Virus record (IMG/VR): IMGVR_UViG_3300020452_001191
Coordinates: 1 to 23,333 of that record
Source: a virus
Direction: 5' to 3' (one strand)
Length of the DNA: 23,333 nt
In this document: positions 1 through 7,758 of the stretch, in pieces
Position numbering within the stretch: position 1 is the stretch's first letter
Layout: each line of letters begins with the position of its first letter
Position numbers and translations under genes: made by a program
Notes under the pieces: generated by a model
What the model saw: only the letters and a program-made list of their open reading frames with translations
The model's database searches: none
Told to the model about the DNA's origin: nothing

Positions 1-2
1 AA

Positions 3-18
3 TTCTTTTGTAAAAGAA
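3..18. terminator. Weak hairpin after the gp26-like gene
   Basis: A short perfect inverted repeat (TTCTTTT-GT-AAAAGAA) lies immediately downstream of the minus-strand stop codon at 21-23. It could act as a weak terminator, but it has no GC core and only a two-base loop, and in DNA this AT-rich it may be chance. Confidence 0.2.
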
Positions 19-20
19 GT

Positions 21-977
21 TTATTTTTTAAGATAAATGTCAAAGGCATCATGAACAACGAAAATACCTGACGCTCCGTTGGGAAACGTCATCTTTGTGG
101 TCACCCCCATTCCACAAACATTACATTTTTTCTTTAGTTCTTTAATACCAAAAGTCATTTTTCCAACAACATCATTCAAAAACTGAAATGACACATCATC
201 TATTTTTTGAAATTCTTCTAACTTAGATTGAATACCCTCATATGTTATTGAATTTCTATTAGGTAACAAAAAAGGAATAATCTTCAAGAAAGATACATTT
301 GGTTTTTTATCCTCAGCGTTTTCTTTAACGATATATTCAGTAAAAGCTTTTTGTATTCCAATATTAGGTGGAGCTAATTCATAACTCATACCATTAACCA
401 AATCAAATTTATATGTTTTAGTGGATTTATCAAAACAAGATTCTAACTTTTTATCAACTTCATGAAAAACAAAATTCTCAGAAGTTAATTCAATCTCATT
501 TTTAGTACCACAACTACATTCAGATTTAACTGATAGTTGTTTTCCGTTTTGGAAAGTTAATTCTCTAATTAAAAATATAATATACAATCTGTCTTGATCT
601 TTAACATCTAAGTAACTACCCATTTTATTATCTGGATATTTAACTCTAACACAAGATTGTAACATTAGATTCATTTTTTCAACAATGTCATAAAAGTTTT
701 TATCATCAACCATTGAATAATTTTGGATTTCCACAGTTTTAGCTGGTCTAACCATTATTTTAGTACCAGCTGGATAACTATCACCACAAGGGAAACTTTT
801 TACATCATAAGCAAAATATTCACTATCAGATAATTTAACATTATTATCAAAAGTATCATTACTTGAGCTATCATCACCAACAGGAATATCAGAGTTCATG
901 AAGGAATTACCACTTTCAACATCAGATATGTGTTTTTTTAAGTAATCCTCTTCGGACATATTATTTTCTTCAGACAT
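21..977 (-). CDS. Putative gp26-like baseplate hub protein with zinc-binding cysteines
   Basis: A 318-aa protein likely to belong to the T4 gp26-type baseplate hub group. It has an acidic, Ser/Asn-rich N-terminus (about residues 1-50), then a conserved-looking body. A first cysteine cluster near residue 155 (ECSCG) and a second near residue 287 (KKKCNVCG) look like two halves of a zinc site. Between them is a helical stretch with the phrase FLNDVVGKMTFGIKELKKK just before the second cluster. This arrangement, a CxC half-site and a late CxxC after an amphipathic helix, is what I recall of T4_baseplate (gp26) proteins, although T4 gp26 is shorter (about 208 aa). The gene lies directly downstream of the tail sheath gene on the same strand, which fits a tail or baseplate role. 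The ATG at 977 is followed by a second ATG at residue 7; either could be used. No Shine-Dalgarno is visible; the upstream region carries TATATATAAATT. The family call is from memory of the pattern only. Confidence 0.5.
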   Translation of the reverse strand: MSEENNMSEEDYLKKHISDVESGNSFMNSDIPVGDDSSSNDTFDNNVKLSDSEYFAYDVKSFPCGDSYPAGTKIMVRPAKTVEIQNYSMVDDKNFYDIVEKMNLMLQSCVRVKYPDNKMGSYLDVKDQDRLYIIFLIRELTFQNGKQLSVKSECSCGTKNEIELTSENFVFHEVDKKLESCFDKSTKTYKFDLVNGMSYELAPPNIGIQKAFTEYIVKENAEDKKPNVSFLKIIPFLLPNRNSITYEGIQSKLEEFQKIDDVSFQFLNDVVGKMTFGIKELKKKCNVCGMGVTTKMTFPNGASGIFVVHDAFDIYLKK

Positions 978-1063
978 ATTAGTATAATTAATTTTTTTAT
1001 AATTTATATATAAATTATTATTTTTCTCCTGTTAAGAAGTTTTTCAATAATTTTATATACAAA

Positions 1064-1097
1064 AAAAGCCATTAAGTTTAATAACTCAATGGCTTTT
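1064..1097 (-). terminator. Intrinsic terminator after the tail sheath gene
   Basis: The minus-strand RNA forms a 10-bp stem (AAAAGCCATT with AATGGCTTTT, loop of about 14 nt) followed by a run of seven U residues (plus-strand A-run at 1061-1067). It sits 22 bp past the sheath stop codon, between the sheath gene and the gp26-like gene. Expression of the downstream gene therefore probably needs its own promoter or read-through. Confidence 0.8.
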
Positions 1098-1119
1098 AGT
1101 ATTATTATTTTTAAATTAA

Positions 1120-4100
1120 TTAAGATTGAATAAATCCACCAGAACTAATAGAACCAGGTCTCAATATTGTAATGTTATTAACTATAATACCCATTCCAAA
1201 GATTGGTTCAACATAAGTGTCTAAAACACCAATTTGATTTTCAATAATCTCAGTAGTGTTATTCTCATCATCCATTTTATTGAAGTAATTGAAAATACCA
1301 TTCTTAGATACAAATGTTTCACAAATAGTGTCAGCTCTTAATTTAATCTCAGCTCTTACATCAGGAGTATTATATCTCCATTGGTAATCTACTAACATAT
1401 TAGATAACTCTCTTTCTAACTCAATAAGAGCTTCTCTAACGTGTATATAAGATAAAGATGAAGAAAGTAATGTTTGTGCTGTGTTTTCAGTTTCAATCAC
1501 ATATCCTCTATTTCTCTTAAATACAATAGGGTTAATCTTAGCTGCGTTTAAGTTCTCAATGTCTTCTGGAGTATATTGAATCTCTATGTTAGCTATATTA
1601 GTAACTCTACCATCTCTAACACCCGCTGCTATTGTCCAAGGAGTAATAGAACCTGTACTAGACAAGTGCTTTCTCATGAACGTTGAAGCTATATAAGGTG
1701 CTGGTGGAACACTCAATGGTCTTCCATTATCATTAACTGTTACATAAGGACCAAAGTAAGCTCCTGAAGTAACACCAGTACCATCTGCTAAAGAGAATAA
1801 AAATGCTGGATTACTTTCTAAGTCACCACCTGTTTTCAAGAAACTTGTTTGGAAAACACCCTCACTATCAACAAATGTTGGTGAAGTTGAGTTTTTCAAT
1901 TGTTTAACAGAAGGAGCACTTATTATACCAAATGCATCTAATCTATTACCACAAATATCAATTAATTGTTGCTTACTTCTTTCAGTTAATCCTAATCCAA
2001 ATGAATCAATTAAGTATCTGAAATCAACAGCTTCTTTATTTGTAAGTGCTTTAAACAATGGAGTTCCTTTAGCAACTAAGTTAAGTATCTCGTTTTGTTT
2101 TTCTTCACTACCATTAGGTAATGAATCGTTTCTTAATCTAAATCCTTTTAATGAAGTACATTTGTAAGTACTAACATAATTATCAATACTCATATATCTT
2201 GTAGTTTGTAAATCATCATTAGGTCCAAATTTAGATACACTAATCTTAGAATCACATGTAATTTCAACGAATGAAGAATCACCAGAGTAAGCTCTTTTAC
2301 TCAAAATTCTAGTTAATGTTCTTGGAGATTCACCAACTTCTAATTCAGATGAGTTATAGTAAGCTGATAAGAAATCACCAACTTTAACTTCTGTATATCT
2401 ATCGGCTTTAACCAATATTTTATTAGATACTCTTGTATATCCAGTAGGAACTTCAATCTCAATAGTTTGTTTGAAATTTGAACTTCTAGATTCAACTGAG
2501 AAGTAAGGTGTAGAAGTTACATCAACTTCTACAGTAGATGATAACAATTCATCAACGAATTCTATTTTAATATCACTATCCTCTAAATACATTTTTAGAT
2601 AGTGTTTTTTATTAACATCATAAACATAATCAACATCTTCTATTGTTTCATCTGTAGTATTTTCATTTACTTTATAAGCAAATTCACCACCAGTAAATCC
2701 TAATATTTCAGCTAAAAGTGTTGGATTATCAGTTACAGATGGAGTAGCATTATTAGTATTATTAACAATAGTAAATGTTCCTTTATTAGATAATGATGTA
2801 GGGAATATTAATTTATCAAAACTATTTAATTCCATATCTCTACTAAATACTAAATAATCATTACCAGCGTAATGAGATGGATCATAAGTCATTTCATCTA
2901 TATCTGCATTCTCACCATTAAGGAAATTAACATCAACCGAACCAAGAGAAATACTATCAGGTATTTTATTACCATAGAAGAAATCACCAGTGTTTATAAC
3001 ACCATCAAAAAACTTAGTGTATAAATCAGAGTATTTACCAATAACACCTATATCTGTATCAGCTTGAGTTGATTTAGATATAACACTATCCGTACCTAAT
3101 ATCATTTCATTATCTTCTGTGTAGAAAGTTAATGTACCATTACCACCACCAGTTGTTAATACATCATCTAGAAAACCAGCAGCTAAATCTGTAGCTGATA
3201 ATCCAGTATCTAATTTAAATGATTTATTTTGTGTTGATGAAGTCTCCACATCACTTAAAGTCATACCAGATAATGATAACTTATCACCACCATTAACTAA
3301 CATAGTAACTTTATCAGAATTTGGACTATCTAATATAGATATTAATCTATTAAATGCTTTAAATTTTCTATATCTATTATATATTGAAGTGTCAGGAGTA
3401 TTGTTTGTATCCGTAAAAACAACTGTAATAACACCAGCTTCAGTATTAGATTCAGCGATTGTATAATCTGTTCCTGCTACTAAATCAACATAATCAGTAC
3501 CATCTACAGTAACAGATTCAATAGTTACACTACTAAATACAGTTAAACCATTAGCGATTGTAAATTTAACACAACTTAAAACAATATCAGTTGTTGATAC
3601 AACTGGACCGTTATATTGAGTAGGGTGACCTGTTGTGTTATTAACCAATTTAATAACACCTGTATTATCCAATACAACTGCTGATACATAATTAGTATCT
3701 GCTGATATAACAGGATAATCACCAACTGATATTTCTAAATAAAGAGTATCTTCTGGTATATCTATTTTAGCATCACCAATTATAGCAAAAGCACCAGGGT
3801 CTATATTATATTCAATTATAGTTTTAGTATCATCACTTGTATCAAAATCTGTTTGTGAAACACCACTAACAATACCTTCAGCATTTGTTGATGTTCTATT
3901 ACCAGTAGTTATACCACCATTAAAAGATGTTACGTTACCAACTGTATCTAAAGAAACTTCATCAAATCTAATAGATTCAGCGATTGTTTCTTTATAAGAT
4001 AAAAACTCAATATCTGTTTCATTTTCACCAGCAATTGTATGTCCAATTAAATCAATAGTAGCATTTCTGAAATCAGTTTCTACTAAATCAACATTGAATG

Positions 4101-4971
4101 AACAGAATAAACCAGTTCTATCAGTATCAGCGTTTATGTTATTTTCTATGAATATATCTCTACCATTATTATCTCTAAAGAAAGGTATTAATGATAAACC
4201 TTCATAGTAATTAAGTAAGCTAACATTATTATCGTTAGCAAAATTTCTTATTTGTTCTTTTCTTAAACCAGAAGTATTGAAATATTGACTCCATTTAGGA
4301 TCAACAGATAAGTCTTGATAATTACTCCAGTCACCACCCACAACAACAACATCAACCATGTAGTCAGATGCGTAGTCATTAGCATTTAAATAAGGAGGTA
4401 ATTTATCAACACTACCATACCAATCAAGTAATGGTGTATCAAATCCTTCTCTTTGTGTTTTAAATACAAAAATACTTACATTCTTATCAGATAGATTAGT
4501 GAAGTTTAAAACTCTTTCTTCATAACCTAAATCATCTTTAGTTAAATTAATAAATGATTCTGTGTCTCTTTTCCAAAATCCAGTCGTATCAAAAAATCTT
4601 CTATATGGCCCAGTTCTTTTAATATCATTATTATATCCTGACGATGAGGATACTGATTTATATTCTATAACATCTAATAAATCATCTGTTTTTAGTAAGT
4701 TTAGTGCAAATATTGGAGATGTTTCCAACATTTTAGATATTGTTCTGTGAAAGAAAGAACCCTTTCTTTCTAAGCTTCTGTCTAAAGGACCAAAAATACT
4801 TTCTAAGTCGTTTATGTTAGTAATTCTAACTATGTCGTTAACTGGACCTTTCTTAGAAACTCCTATAACTAAATTAGTTATACCTTCTACTGTAGGACTA
4901 GTAAAAACTGATCTGTCAAACTCTTCTATAAAGATTCCAGGTCTTTTATATTTACCTATTTGAATAGCCAT
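1120..4971 (-). CDS. Contractile tail sheath protein (gp18-like), extended
   Basis: A 1283-aa tail sheath protein, the contractile outer tube of a myovirus tail. The N-terminus (MAIQIGKYKRPGIFIEEFD, then a TNLVIGVSKKGP segment) is the typical sheath opening. The last 300 residues hold the conserved sheath core: a GPYVTVNDNGRPLSVPPAP stretch, NPIVFKRNRGYVIETENTAQ, a helix with LIELERELSNMLVDYQWRYN, and a C-terminal strand ending VNNITILRPG. T4 gp18 is about 659 aa, so this protein is nearly twice that. The excess is a beta-rich, Thr/Asp/Asn-rich middle (about residues 270-900) that I cannot assign, probably surface insertion domains. The start ATG at 4971 is preceded by an A-rich leader and a 25-bp AT palindrome. 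It lies 67 bp downstream of a coiled-coil protein gene on the same strand and ends at a strong terminator. The sheath identity is firm; the nature of the middle is not. Confidence 0.9.
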   Translation of the reverse strand: MAIQIGKYKRPGIFIEEFDRSVFTSPTVEGITNLVIGVSKKGPVNDIVRITNINDLESIFGPLDRSLERKGSFFHRTISKMLETSPIFALNLLKTDDLLDVIEYKSVSSSSGYNNDIKRTGPYRRFFDTTGFWKRDTESFINLTKDDLGYEERVLNFTNLSDKNVSIFVFKTQREGFDTPLLDWYGSVDKLPPYLNANDYASDYMVDVVVVGGDWSNYQDLSVDPKWSQYFNTSGLRKEQIRNFANDNNVSLLNYYEGLSLIPFFRDNNGRDIFIENNINADTDRTGLFCSFNVDLVETDFRNATIDLIGHTIAGENETDIEFLSYKETIAESIRFDEVSLDTVGNVTSFNGGITTGNRTSTNAEGIVSGVSQTDFDTSDDTKTIIEYNIDPGAFAIIGDAKIDIPEDTLYLEISVGDYPVISADTNYVSAVVLDNTGVIKLVNNTTGHPTQYNGPVVSTTDIVLSCVKFTIANGLTVFSSVTIESVTVDGTDYVDLVAGTDYTIAESNTEAGVITVVFTDTNNTPDTSIYNRYRKFKAFNRLISILDSPNSDKVTMLVNGGDKLSLSGMTLSDVETSSTQNKSFKLDTGLSATDLAAGFLDDVLTTGGGNGTLTFYTEDNEMILGTDSVISKSTQADTDIGVIGKYSDLYTKFFDGVINTGDFFYGNKIPDSISLGSVDVNFLNGENADIDEMTYDPSHYAGNDYLVFSRDMELNSFDKLIFPTSLSNKGTFTIVNNTNNATPSVTDNPTLLAEILGFTGGEFAYKVNENTTDETIEDVDYVYDVNKKHYLKMYLEDSDIKIEFVDELLSSTVEVDVTSTPYFSVESRSSNFKQTIEIEVPTGYTRVSNKILVKADRYTEVKVGDFLSAYYNSSELEVGESPRTLTRILSKRAYSGDSSFVEITCDSKISVSKFGPNDDLQTTRYMSIDNYVSTYKCTSLKGFRLRNDSLPNGSEEKQNEILNLVAKGTPLFKALTNKEAVDFRYLIDSFGLGLTERSKQQLIDICGNRLDAFGIISAPSVKQLKNSTSPTFVDSEGVFQTSFLKTGGDLESNPAFLFSLADGTGVTSGAYFGPYVTVNDNGRPLSVPPAPYIASTFMRKHLSSTGSITPWTIAAGVRDGRVTNIANIEIQYTPEDIENLNAAKINPIVFKRNRGYVIETENTAQTLLSSSLSYIHVREALIELERELSNMLVDYQWRYNTPDVRAEIKLRADTICETFVSKNGIFNYFNKMDDENNTTEIIENQIGVLDTYVEPIFGMGIIVNNITILRPGSISSGGFIQS

Positions 4972-4991
4972 ATTTTGTAATTATTTTTTAT

Positions 4992-5016
4992 GTATTTTAA
5001 TATATATATAAAATAC
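4992..5016. promoter_or_regulatory. 25-bp AT palindrome upstream of the sheath gene
   Basis: GTATTTTA and TAAAATAC are perfect inverted arms around an alternating AT centre, 21 bp before the sheath ATG. It contains the TATATATA core that recurs before many genes in this window. It may be a promoter, an operator or simply an AT-rich leader. Confidence 0.3.
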
Positions 5017-5038
5017 TTAAAACCATATTTTATAGATT

Positions 5039-5572
5039 TTAAATATTTTTTATTTTTTCTTCTAACTCTTTTCTTTTATCGGACATTTTTTGTTTTAATT
5101 CCTTTTCTTTTTCCGATATTTCTTTTTTTAATTCATTTATTTTCAAGCCATTTTCTCTAATTCTGTTATTAATATCTAATATTTTGGAATTAAGTGAGGG
5201 TTTATCTTCACTACTAGCATCAGACAAACTACTTCTGAAATCATCCAATCTAATCTTATCCTTTATAATTTGTGATTGTAAACTTTCAATTCTTTTTTTC
5301 ATTCTAGCAGCAGAAGTATATTGAGACAAAAATGTATTTCTATTTCCACCTTTCTCAATAACAACATCCAACATTTTAGTTACTTCTTCAGATGTTTTAC
5401 CTTGACTTTTATTTAAAAGTATATCATCTATTTTAGAAACTCCACTACTATAACCACTTATATGACTTAATAATACATTCAAATCTTTCTTCTTAGCTGC
5501 TACATCTGGGTAATCAGTATCACTAATTTCAAATTCTTCTAAAAATAATTTTAAACTTTTTAAATATTTCAT
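5039..5572 (-). CDS. Coiled-coil protein with capsid-targeting-like N-terminus
   Basis: A 177-aa protein I do not recognise as a family. The N-terminus MKYLKSLKLFLEEFEI resembles the capsid-targeting sequence of T4 internal proteins (MKTYQEFIAE type), and LEE at residues 11-13 fits the gp21 protease cleavage consensus (I/L)xE. The middle (about 20-90) is mixed helical. From about residue 92 to the end it is strongly charged and heptad-like (RMKKRIESLQSQIIKDK; KKEISEKEKELKQKMSDKRK), a long coiled coil. It lies upstream of the sheath gene on the same strand and diverges from paralogue A with only 51 bp between starts. It could be an internal head protein, or a tail or scaffold accessory protein. 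Function is unassigned. Confidence 0.75.
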   Translation of the reverse strand: MKYLKSLKLFLEEFEISDTDYPDVAAKKKDLNVLLSHISGYSSGVSKIDDILLNKSQGKTSEEVTKMLDVVIEKGGNRNTFLSQYTSAARMKKRIESLQSQIIKDKIRLDDFRSSLSDASSEDKPSLNSKILDINNRIRENGLKINELKKEISEKEKELKQKMSDKRKELEEKIKNI

Positions 5573-5623
5573 TATGTAAGTATATATTAAATTTTATATG
5601 TAAAATTTATTTATTTTGTAACT

Positions 5624-6028
5624 ATGGAAAAAAACAATATTATATGTATAGATTTCAATGAATTTGAAACTTTCAATGAATTTTCTGAATTCGTAAATAA
5701 AAACGAAAAACTTAAAAACATAAGAACAAATACCAATATATCACACAGAATATCATATAAATCAGTATTTAGTAAATTATCTAAAATTTGGATATTGGAT
5801 GATTTCATTTTATACATACAACACAAAGGCTCTGACAAAATGATTATAAACCCTGAGTTAGAGAAAATTGTAATGGAAAGATCTATTTGTGCTAATAATA
5901 ATGAAAAAGATAAAGATTCTGGTGTAGAAATAATATTAGATATAAATACTATATTAGATAGAATAAATGATGTTGGTGTAGAAGGATTAACTTTAGAAGA
6001 AAAAGACTTTTTGGATAAACAAAATTAA
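5624..6028 (+). CDS. Paralogue A: small phage protein with C-terminal ILDKI-type domain
   Basis: A 134-aa protein, first of four related genes in this region. Shared features, in order, are: an N-terminal hydrophobic strand with IDF (residues 8-10), a central segment SKIWILDDFILYIQHKGSD followed by MIINPE, a variable acidic linker, and a C-terminal block INTILDRINDVGVEGLTLEE then KDFLD. That last block resembles the short C-terminal domain found in Bacteroidota rhomboid-family and other proteins (I believe DUF6576), usually of the form ILDKIxxxGxxSLTxxEKxFLD. It is closest to paralogue C (both have an IDF start and an QHKG/QHRG centre). It ends 21 bp before the tmRNA and shares its orientation. 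No nuclease, kinase or membrane motif is visible. Function is unknown. Confidence 0.8.
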   Translation: MEKNNIICIDFNEFETFNEFSEFVNKNEKLKNIRTNTNISHRISYKSVFSKLSKIWILDDFILYIQHKGSDKMIINPELEKIVMERSICANNNEKDKDSGVEIILDINTILDRINDVGVEGLTLEEKDFLDKQN

Positions 6029-6049
6029 GTTTTTATATATAATTAACAT

Positions 6050-6412
6050 GGGGGTGATTTGGTATTGATTTGCAGAATCACTGACATTTAAGCAAGTATC
6101 GGGTAGTTGTTTAACCGATTTATCAAATAAACAACAACTTATAAACGGAAACGTTCAAAACGAAGTAGGAACTCGCGAAGATGTAGTAGCGGCTCTACAA
6201 AACAACATGATCCAAGTAAAGGATTTGGCAGTTGCATAAACCGATCATAAAATTTACACTGAAACTAAACAGGTAAAATTAGAACCCTTTTTTGTTTGTT
6301 TTAAAGTTTAAAATTAACAATTTTGTTTGTTTAGGAAAATAAACTAAACTTGTGAACGATTAAATATTATTGACTGAGAAAGACACGAACATCGGAGTTC
6401 GTCACCTCCACT
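6050..6412 (+). ncRNA. ssrA: Phage-encoded tmRNA with long tag reading frame
   Basis: A transfer-messenger RNA, which rescues stalled ribosomes and tags the nascent chain. The 5' end GGGGGTGATTTGGTATTGAT matches the tmRNA opening. Bases 6050-6056 pair with CACCTCC at 6403-6409 as a 7-bp acceptor stem, with G3 opposite U as in the alanine identity pair; the discriminator base is A6410. No CCA is encoded (ACT follows). A T-arm-like hairpin (6385-6390 with 6397-6402) abuts the acceptor strand. A long helix pairs 6086-6097 with 6348-6365. Pseudoknot 1 is clear: 6098-6104 pairs with 6114-6119, and loop 6106-6113 (GTTGTTTA) pairs perfectly with 6128-6135. Eleven bases later, GGA at 6147 is the expected resume codon; its frame runs 30 codons to TAA at 6237-6239, starting G-N-V-Q-N-E and ending K-D-L-A-V-A. 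Total length, about 361 nt, is normal. Later pseudoknots were not resolved in full. Confidence 0.88.
6147..6239 (+). other. Predicted tmRNA tag reading frame (30 codons plus stop)
   Basis: The frame opens at GGA, 11 nt after the end of pseudoknot 1, close to the spacing known for E. coli tmRNA, and a Gly resume codon fits Bacteroidota tags. It would add Ala (from the charged tmRNA) plus 30 residues. The end is hydrophobic (L-A-V-A), similar in character to the LAA protease-recognition end of bacterial tags. An alternative frame opening one base earlier gives only seven codons (T-E-T-F-K-T-K) and lacks the hydrophobic end, so I judge it less likely. Confidence 0.6.
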
Positions 6413-6414
6413 AG

Positions 6415-6442
6415 AAAAAAGAGGGATTATTATCCCTCTTTT
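6415..6442 (+). terminator. Intrinsic terminator after the tmRNA
   Basis: AAAAAGAGGGA and TCCCTCTTTT form a hairpin directly after the tmRNA 3' end, with a GC-containing stem and a U-run. It defines the end of the tmRNA transcript and separates it from paralogue B. Confidence 0.8.
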
Positions 6443-6478
6443 AAATCTCTTTTATTAAAAAAATATTTATTTCAATAA

Positions 6479-6492
6479 ATTCCTTATATTTG
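6479..6492 (+). promoter_or_regulatory. Candidate Bacteroidota-type -7 box before paralogue B
   Basis: ATTCCTTATATTTG contains TATATTTG, an exact fit to the TAnnTTTG -7 consensus of Bacteroidota primary sigma factor promoters, 35 bp before the ATG at 6527. No convincing TTG -33 element is seen at the right distance. The same TTCCTTATATTT block occurs before paralogue D, which supports function. Confidence 0.4.
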
Positions 6493-6526
6493 ATATATAG
6501 CAATAACACATATAAAAATTAAAGAT

Positions 6527-6958
6527 ATGGACTTAAACATCAAAGGTATTATAAATTTAAATTTTAGAAAATTCAAAAGTGCTAAAGAATTATATGAATT
6601 CACATTAAATGATGATAATTTTGATACACTAGCTAATGTAACCATAGATCATGACACAGATTCTGTTATCAAATATAAAAAACTATATAAAAAATTTGAT
6701 GAGATTTGGATATTAAATAACTACCTTGTGGCTAAAAGAGGTAAAAATTCAGATAAAATAGTAATAAATCCAGATTTCACTAGATATCTATTAGAAAACT
6801 CATTTAACTATGTGGAAGAATACAAAAAGGAAAAGAAAGAATCAGAAATTTTTATTGAAAATTTGACTATTGATTCTGTATTAGATAAAATATCAAAAGT
6901 AGGAATTGAAAAAATAACAAAAGAAGAAAGACAATTCTTAGACGATAACTGTAAATAA
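6527..6958 (+). CDS. Paralogue B: small phage protein with C-terminal ILDKI-type domain
   Basis: A 143-aa relative of paralogues A, C and D, closest to D: both begin with a lysine/aspartate-rich strand followed by GII (MDLNIKGIINLNFRKF here, MKLDIRGIIRF in D) and both contain DDNFD near residue 30. The centre is FDEIWILNNYLVAKRGKNSD then IVINPD. The C-terminal block is IDSVLDKISKVGIEKITKEE then RQFLD. It follows the tmRNA terminator and has its own candidate promoter. Its stop lies 8 bp from the stop of the convergent gene at 6966. Function is unknown; the conserved Trp and the I-I/V-N-P strand suggest a small alpha/beta domain with a helical tail. Confidence 0.8.
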   Translation: MDLNIKGIINLNFRKFKSAKELYEFTLNDDNFDTLANVTIDHDTDSVIKYKKLYKKFDEIWILNNYLVAKRGKNSDKIVINPDFTRYLLENSFNYVEEYKKEKKESEIFIENLTIDSVLDKISKVGIEKITKEERQFLDDNCK

Positions 6959-6965
6959 TATTATT

Positions 6966-7532
6966 CTACCAAGAGGTATTTATAGCTTTTTTATTAAAAT
7001 AAAAATGAAGTTTATCATTACCTTTTGGTAAATCACCTATATCTTTAAGAACTAAAATATTTATTGTATTATTTTTTGAAACAGATTCTTTATCCAAAAC
7101 TACATTACTATTATATTTAATATTATCATTATCTAATTTTATTAATTGATTGTCTTTTAAATCATCATCATATGTAATAAAATATATTAAGGTATCATCA
7201 GAAATAGATTCTATCTTATATACTAAGTGGGAATCTGACACTAATACTTTTTTATTATTATAATCTATTTTACATTTACTCTCATCAACAACACACCAAG
7301 AACTATTTGGATTTTTATTTAATATTTTTGATATTTTTTTAGACTCAGAGTCTTTTAATTTACTATCTTTTATAATAACAACGAAATTATTAGGATTACC
7401 ACCCCTTGGAGAACCATCAGAACTTTTAAATTCAATCTCTTTTTCTTTCTTACCAATATCTTGTTTATCCTGTTTATCTTTTTTAGACTTAAAGATATCC
7501 ATAAACCCTTCGTATGTTTTTATATGATTCAT
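6966..7532 (-). CDS. Hypothetical protein with capsid-targeting-like N-terminus
   Basis: A 188-aa protein of unknown family. It opens MNHIKTYEGFMDIFKSKK, matching the pattern M-x-x-(I/L)-K-x-x-x-x-F shared with three other proteins in this window and reminiscent of the T4 capsid-targeting sequence. A Lys/Asp-rich linker (about residues 15-45) follows, then a beta-rich domain (about 48-188) with FVVIIKDSKLKD, SSWCVVDES, LIYFITYDDD and INILVLKDIG strands. No clear (I/L)xE cleavage site follows the N-terminal motif. It is the last gene of a three-gene minus-strand set (TPR-glycosyltransferase, 60-aa protein, this one) with short gaps of 16 and 27 bp, probably one operon. It may be a packaged internal protein; function is unassigned. 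Confidence 0.75.
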   Translation of the reverse strand: MNHIKTYEGFMDIFKSKKDKQDKQDIGKKEKEIEFKSSDGSPRGGNPNNFVVIIKDSKLKDSESKKISKILNKNPNSSWCVVDESKCKIDYNNKKVLVSDSHLVYKIESISDDTLIYFITYDDDLKDNQLIKLDNDNIKYNSNVVLDKESVSKNNTINILVLKDIGDLPKGNDKLHFYFNKKAINTSW

Positions 7533-7559
7533 AATTTATATATTAAATTATAAATCACT

Positions 7560-7742
7560 TTATTTAACTTCAATATATCCTTCTTCTTTAAAATTTTCAA
7601 TTTCATTATTTCTATCATCTTCAGATTTGAAAACAAGTTCAACCCAAAATTCATCGTCTTGGAATATTATACCGTCATAAACACTAAGTCCATACTTATT
7701 TTTTTCATTAGAAATTTTTTTGAACTTTTTTGAATTATCCAT
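7560..7742 (-). CDS. Small hypothetical protein (60 aa)
   Basis: A 60-aa protein with a Lys-rich start (MDNSKKFKKISNEKNKYGLS), an acidic/aromatic middle (IIFQDDEFWVELVFKSEDD) and an acidic end. It looks like a single small alpha/beta domain without known motifs. It sits between two longer genes on the same strand with short spacings, which supports it being real. No function can be assigned. Confidence 0.6.
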   Translation of the reverse strand: MDNSKKFKKISNEKNKYGLSVYDGIIFQDDEFWVELVFKSEDDRNNEIENFKEEGYIEVK

Positions 7743-7758
7743 TTCTTATGTATTTAAA

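Noticed and set aside
4562-4750. Plus-strand 62-aa frame
   Set aside because: Antisense of the conserved sheath N-terminal region; no supporting signals.
5611-5838. Minus-strand 75-aa hydrophobic frame
   Set aside because: Antisense of paralogue A, whose family membership shows which strand is coding.
6146-6169. Alternative seven-codon tmRNA tag frame (ACG start)
   Set aside because: It also begins near the right distance from pseudoknot 1, but ends in a charged Lys and lacks the hydrophobic C-terminus expected of a tag; the GGA frame is better supported.
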